From Fodinibius salsisoli (GTDB taxonomy: Bacteria > Bacteroidota > Rhodothermia > Balneolales > Balneolaceae), in the NCBI RefSeq assembly GCF_026229185.1, contig NZ_JAGGJA010000003.1:62001-126000 (forward strand): 64,000 nt of DNA, written 5' to 3'. The notes below the pieces were generated by a model. The model did not search any database. It was not told the origin of the DNA and saw nothing but the letters and a program-made list of their open reading frames with translations. Shown piece by piece: positions 62,027 to 64,000 of the stretch. The position numbers and the translations under genes are program-made. Each line of letters starts with the position of its first letter. The first letter of the stretch is position 1.

Positions 62027-64000
62027 TTATTCTTCTGTAGAAGGAGCCAACACGATCTCAATTCCTTCAATAAAATCCCCTTCTGCAAGAGGCTCAAGCT
62101 CAAATTTTACTACTCTGCCTCGCTGTACAAGGTTTAATAAATCCTGCTGAACAGGATCTACCTGCAGGCTATAGCGTCCCGGAGGAATATCCATTGCGTA
62201 GAACTCACCGCCATGGAAAGTGCGAATTATCTTTGAGTACTCATTATCAATTCCCCTTAATAACAAGCGGATACCCCCTCGCTTTTGAAGCGATTCTCCC
62301 TGCTGTAAAGAAACGGAACCTTCTATAACTCCCGACCTGTAGAAAGGTATTTCAATGCGCTTATATTGATTGGGGTCCGCGATAAATGAAAATTCTTTCA
62401 CGCTTGGTACCAGTAATGGATTGGGGATTAGATCACGGTCAACTTCAAGATTGTACCGGTAATAGCTTTGTAACTGAGTAAGCCTTACTACCCCATCCTC
62501 TCCTACCCTCTTATTGGAAGTGCGGTCAAGGCTTACAGCACCATAGGGCAAGATATCATCGCCTGCATCAAAAGAATCTGAGTTATTATTATCGGTATAC
62601 AAAACTACAGAGGCTGCTGCATCCCCTGCCTGTTGACGTTCGCTGAAGGTTATTTTATCCGTGTTATTATCGAAGCCAATGGAGCCCCTGAGGTTTTGCC
62701 GTATCGAATGGTTATTTCCACCGCCTCTGTAAGCTGTTGAGGATCGCACCCTATTGCCAAAGTTGATTGATAAGCCTGCCTGTATTCTCGTTAAACCAGT
62801 TTGGAAATCCTGACTGGCACCAACATACAATCGACCGTTATTTATAATATTCTTTGAAACCTGAAAATCAATTCGTCTGAACTGATTCTGAGACCGTTCA
62901 TAATGAGCTGACATTCGCAAATAGGCTCCCTGCAGTATGGACGGCAGATGCTTATTCCGGGGCAATACATAGGTTGCAGATCCACTGAGTTGCCCAGTTC
63001 CATATCGTGTATCATCATTAAAAAAGAAGATATTGTCACGGTAATTCAACCGTAGGTTTAACCGTCCCATCCGAAAATATAAATCACCGGTATAACGGGT
63101 ATAGCTGTTTCGCTGAAAGATCAGATGTTCTCCGCCTATTCGAAAACCGGCGTTCAACCCTGCCAGTTGAAAAGGATTATAAAAATTACCCTCGATCTGA
63201 TGATCCGCCCTTAGCCTATTGTAAATAGAAGGACCGGTATAATGGGTATATCTAGCCGAGAGGCTTCGAGAGGACGGGTAAATAACACTACTTTGGAATC
63301 GGTATAAGGCATCAGGTGCCAAATCTACGTTCAAAAGATACTGGTCGGACAGCCTGCCCGACAATGAACCATATAAAAAAGGATAATCGTATGTATCTTC
63401 TATATATTCGGTTCCTGCCTTGGCTGTCAGCCAGCTGTTAAGGCCCATACTCACATTTCCTTGTACCATTGGTGACCCGGAAAGATAGTTGTAAAAGTCC
63501 GGCTCTACGATCCCGCCTTCTATATTATAGGTTATAACGCCCGGAGGCAGAAACTGGAAAGGCGTTCGGATACGTTCTCGATCAACAATTACATTCCCAT
63601 CCGGAGTGTAAATCTGTTTTCGCAGCCGTGTTGTTCCATATCGTAGGGGTACCTCAAAACGATAAGTACCTAAAGCATCTGCGCGAGTGTAATCAACAAG
63701 GGTATTGCCAACGTAAAGCTCAACTTCAGAGTCGGGCTCTGTGGTTCCTTCTACAATATGATTCGTCTGAAGTTGACGCGGTTCTACAGGATCGTTCGAA
63801 AGGGATACTCCCCGAATATCCCAGCTCTGCAGGCCGGATGTTCGAACTTGTCCACCGGCTAACTGCGATATGTATGGATTCTCACGTATTACATACCGCC
63901 ACCTGAGATCTCTTGTCTGGAAATACCGGTTGCCAGAAGAACTAAACCCACCTAAATGGGTACCCTGCAGATCTCCTCCAAGAAATTCAATTCCCCCTGT
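62027..64000 (-). CDS. usher-like outer-membrane protein, 3' part
   Basis: The frame is open from 62027 through 64000, so the gene starts beyond the window; about 657 residues are seen. The visible part contains long runs of amphipathic beta strands (barrel), an early LAGGQVRTSGLQSWDIRG segment and PFQFLPPGVITYNIEGG typical of fimbrial-usher-like outer-membrane proteins. A C-terminal CarboxypepD_reg-like domain follows (RSGVIEGSVSL ... IPPGRYSLQVDP). It would export or assemble surface fibres. The exact family is uncertain. A smaller frame starting at 63469 is internal. Confidence 0.65.
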   Translation of the reverse strand, partial: TGGIEFLGGDLQGTHLGGFSSSGNRYFQTRDLRWRYVIRENPYISQLAGGQVRTSGLQSWDIRGVSLSNDPVEPRQLQTNHIVEGTTEPDSEVELYVGNTLVDYTRADALGTYRFEVPLRYGTTRLRKQIYTPDGNVIVDRERIRTPFQFLPPGVITYNIEGGIVEPDFYNYLSGSPMVQGNVSMGLNSWLTAKAGTEYIEDTYDYPFLYGSLSGRLSDQYLLNVDLAPDALYRFQSSVIYPSSRSLSARYTHYTGPSIYNRLRADHQIEGNFYNPFQLAGLNAGFRIGGEHLIFQRNSYTRYTGDLYFRMGRLNLRLNYRDNIFFFNDDTRYGTGQLSGSATYVLPRNKHLPSILQGAYLRMSAHYERSQNQFRRIDFQVSKNIINNGRLYVGASQDFQTGLTRIQAGLSINFGNRVRSSTAYRGGGNNHSIRQNLRGSIGFDNNTDKITFSERQQAGDAAASVVLYTDNNNSDSFDAGDDILPYGAVSLDRTSNKRVGEDGVVRLTQLQSYYRYNLEVDRDLIPNPLLVPSVKEFSFIADPNQYKRIEIPFYRSGVIEGSVSLQQGESLQKRGGIRLLLRGIDNEYSKIIRTFHGGEFYAMDIPPGRYSLQVDPVQQDLLNLVQRGRVVKFELEPLAEGDFIEGIEIVLAPSTEE

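Noticed and set aside
62027-63469. Usher-like gene starting at ATG 63469
   Set aside because: The same frame stays open with family-like sequence to the window end, so this ATG is internal.

Overview
The window looks like a chromosomal segment of a Gram-negative bacterium on the Bacteroidota/Balneolota/Rhodothermota branch. This is inferred from the type of outer-membrane genes (a TonB receptor that begins with a CarboxypepD_reg-like domain, and an usher-like barrel), the MerT-HMA fusion, frequent TTG or unclear starts and weak ribosome binding sites. No rRNA or tRNA was recognised, so the assignment is not firm. Much of the window is metal handling. About 13 kb in the middle is AT-rich, mobile and defence-related.

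Layout. (1) 1-1.9 kb: end of a Complex I operon (nuoM 3' end, nuoN). (2) 1.9-8.5 kb: accessory envelope genes (DUF305, an ion-channel-like protein, a His-rich secreted protein, a DUF2231/jelly-roll fusion, a lipoprotein with two repeated domains) and an AT-rich FkbH-like gene. (3) 8.7-15.3 kb: a heavy-metal regulon with secreted and cytoplasmic HMA proteins, a P1B ATPase with an unusual YPC motif, a lipoprotein, a MerC/MerT-like protein, an outer-membrane barrel and a MerR whose cysteine spacing equals that of Hg(II)-MerR. Two near-identical MerR-type promoters (8871 and 12933) precede its two halves. (4) 15.4-19.3 kb: arsR, merTP, a GDCCVxC protein, a MerA-like flavoprotein, a second arsR, a YnfA-like gene and a membrane protein. 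(5) 19.6-29.6 kb, mostly minus strand: cytochrome c-FTR1 permease, SPC-type P1B ATPase with a His-rich linker, SpoIIAA-like protein, rhomboid, a methyltransferase remnant, a stand-alone copy of the ATPase N-terminus, nhaA behind a strongly structured leader, an HMA-AraC fusion regulator and azurin. (6) 29.8-36.7 kb: PII-like protein and a complete heavy-metal RND efflux system (pump, adaptor, TolC-type channel) with a small His-rich leader protein.

(7) 37.0-42.5 kb: a Mu-like transposition module (DDE transposase, AAA ATPase, zinc-ribbon/HTH protein) with a divergent CI-like repressor, a perfect 15-bp inverted-repeat operator and a DUF2442-type gene. The next 870 noncoding bases hold four related 23-bp repeats, a triple 9-bp repeat and a hairpin. 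(8) 43.0-50.4 kb: a two-gene locus with a 2078-residue PD-(D/E)xK-like nuclease/STAND NTPase and a 236-residue partner, matching the AVAST type 3 (Avs3a/Avs3b) plan. Immediately upstream lies a serine recombinase whose catalytic N-terminus is split off by a frameshift.

(9) 50.8-64 kb: two alpha/beta hydrolases, a DUF899 fossil, an NlpC/P60 peptidase, three tandem COG0523 GTPases (two broken), small Cys/His proteins, DUF2938, a ribbon-helix-helix protein, ZIP and MerC transporters, a TonB receptor disrupted by an exact 16-bp tandem duplication, and the 3' part of an usher-like outer-membrane protein. Several genes between 50 and 62 kb are broken, so this part is either decaying, phase-variable or partly misassembled. 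The metal genes together would cover import (ZIP, FTR1, TonB), cytoplasmic binding (HMA proteins, COG0523), inner-membrane export (two P1B ATPases) and envelope-spanning efflux (RND).
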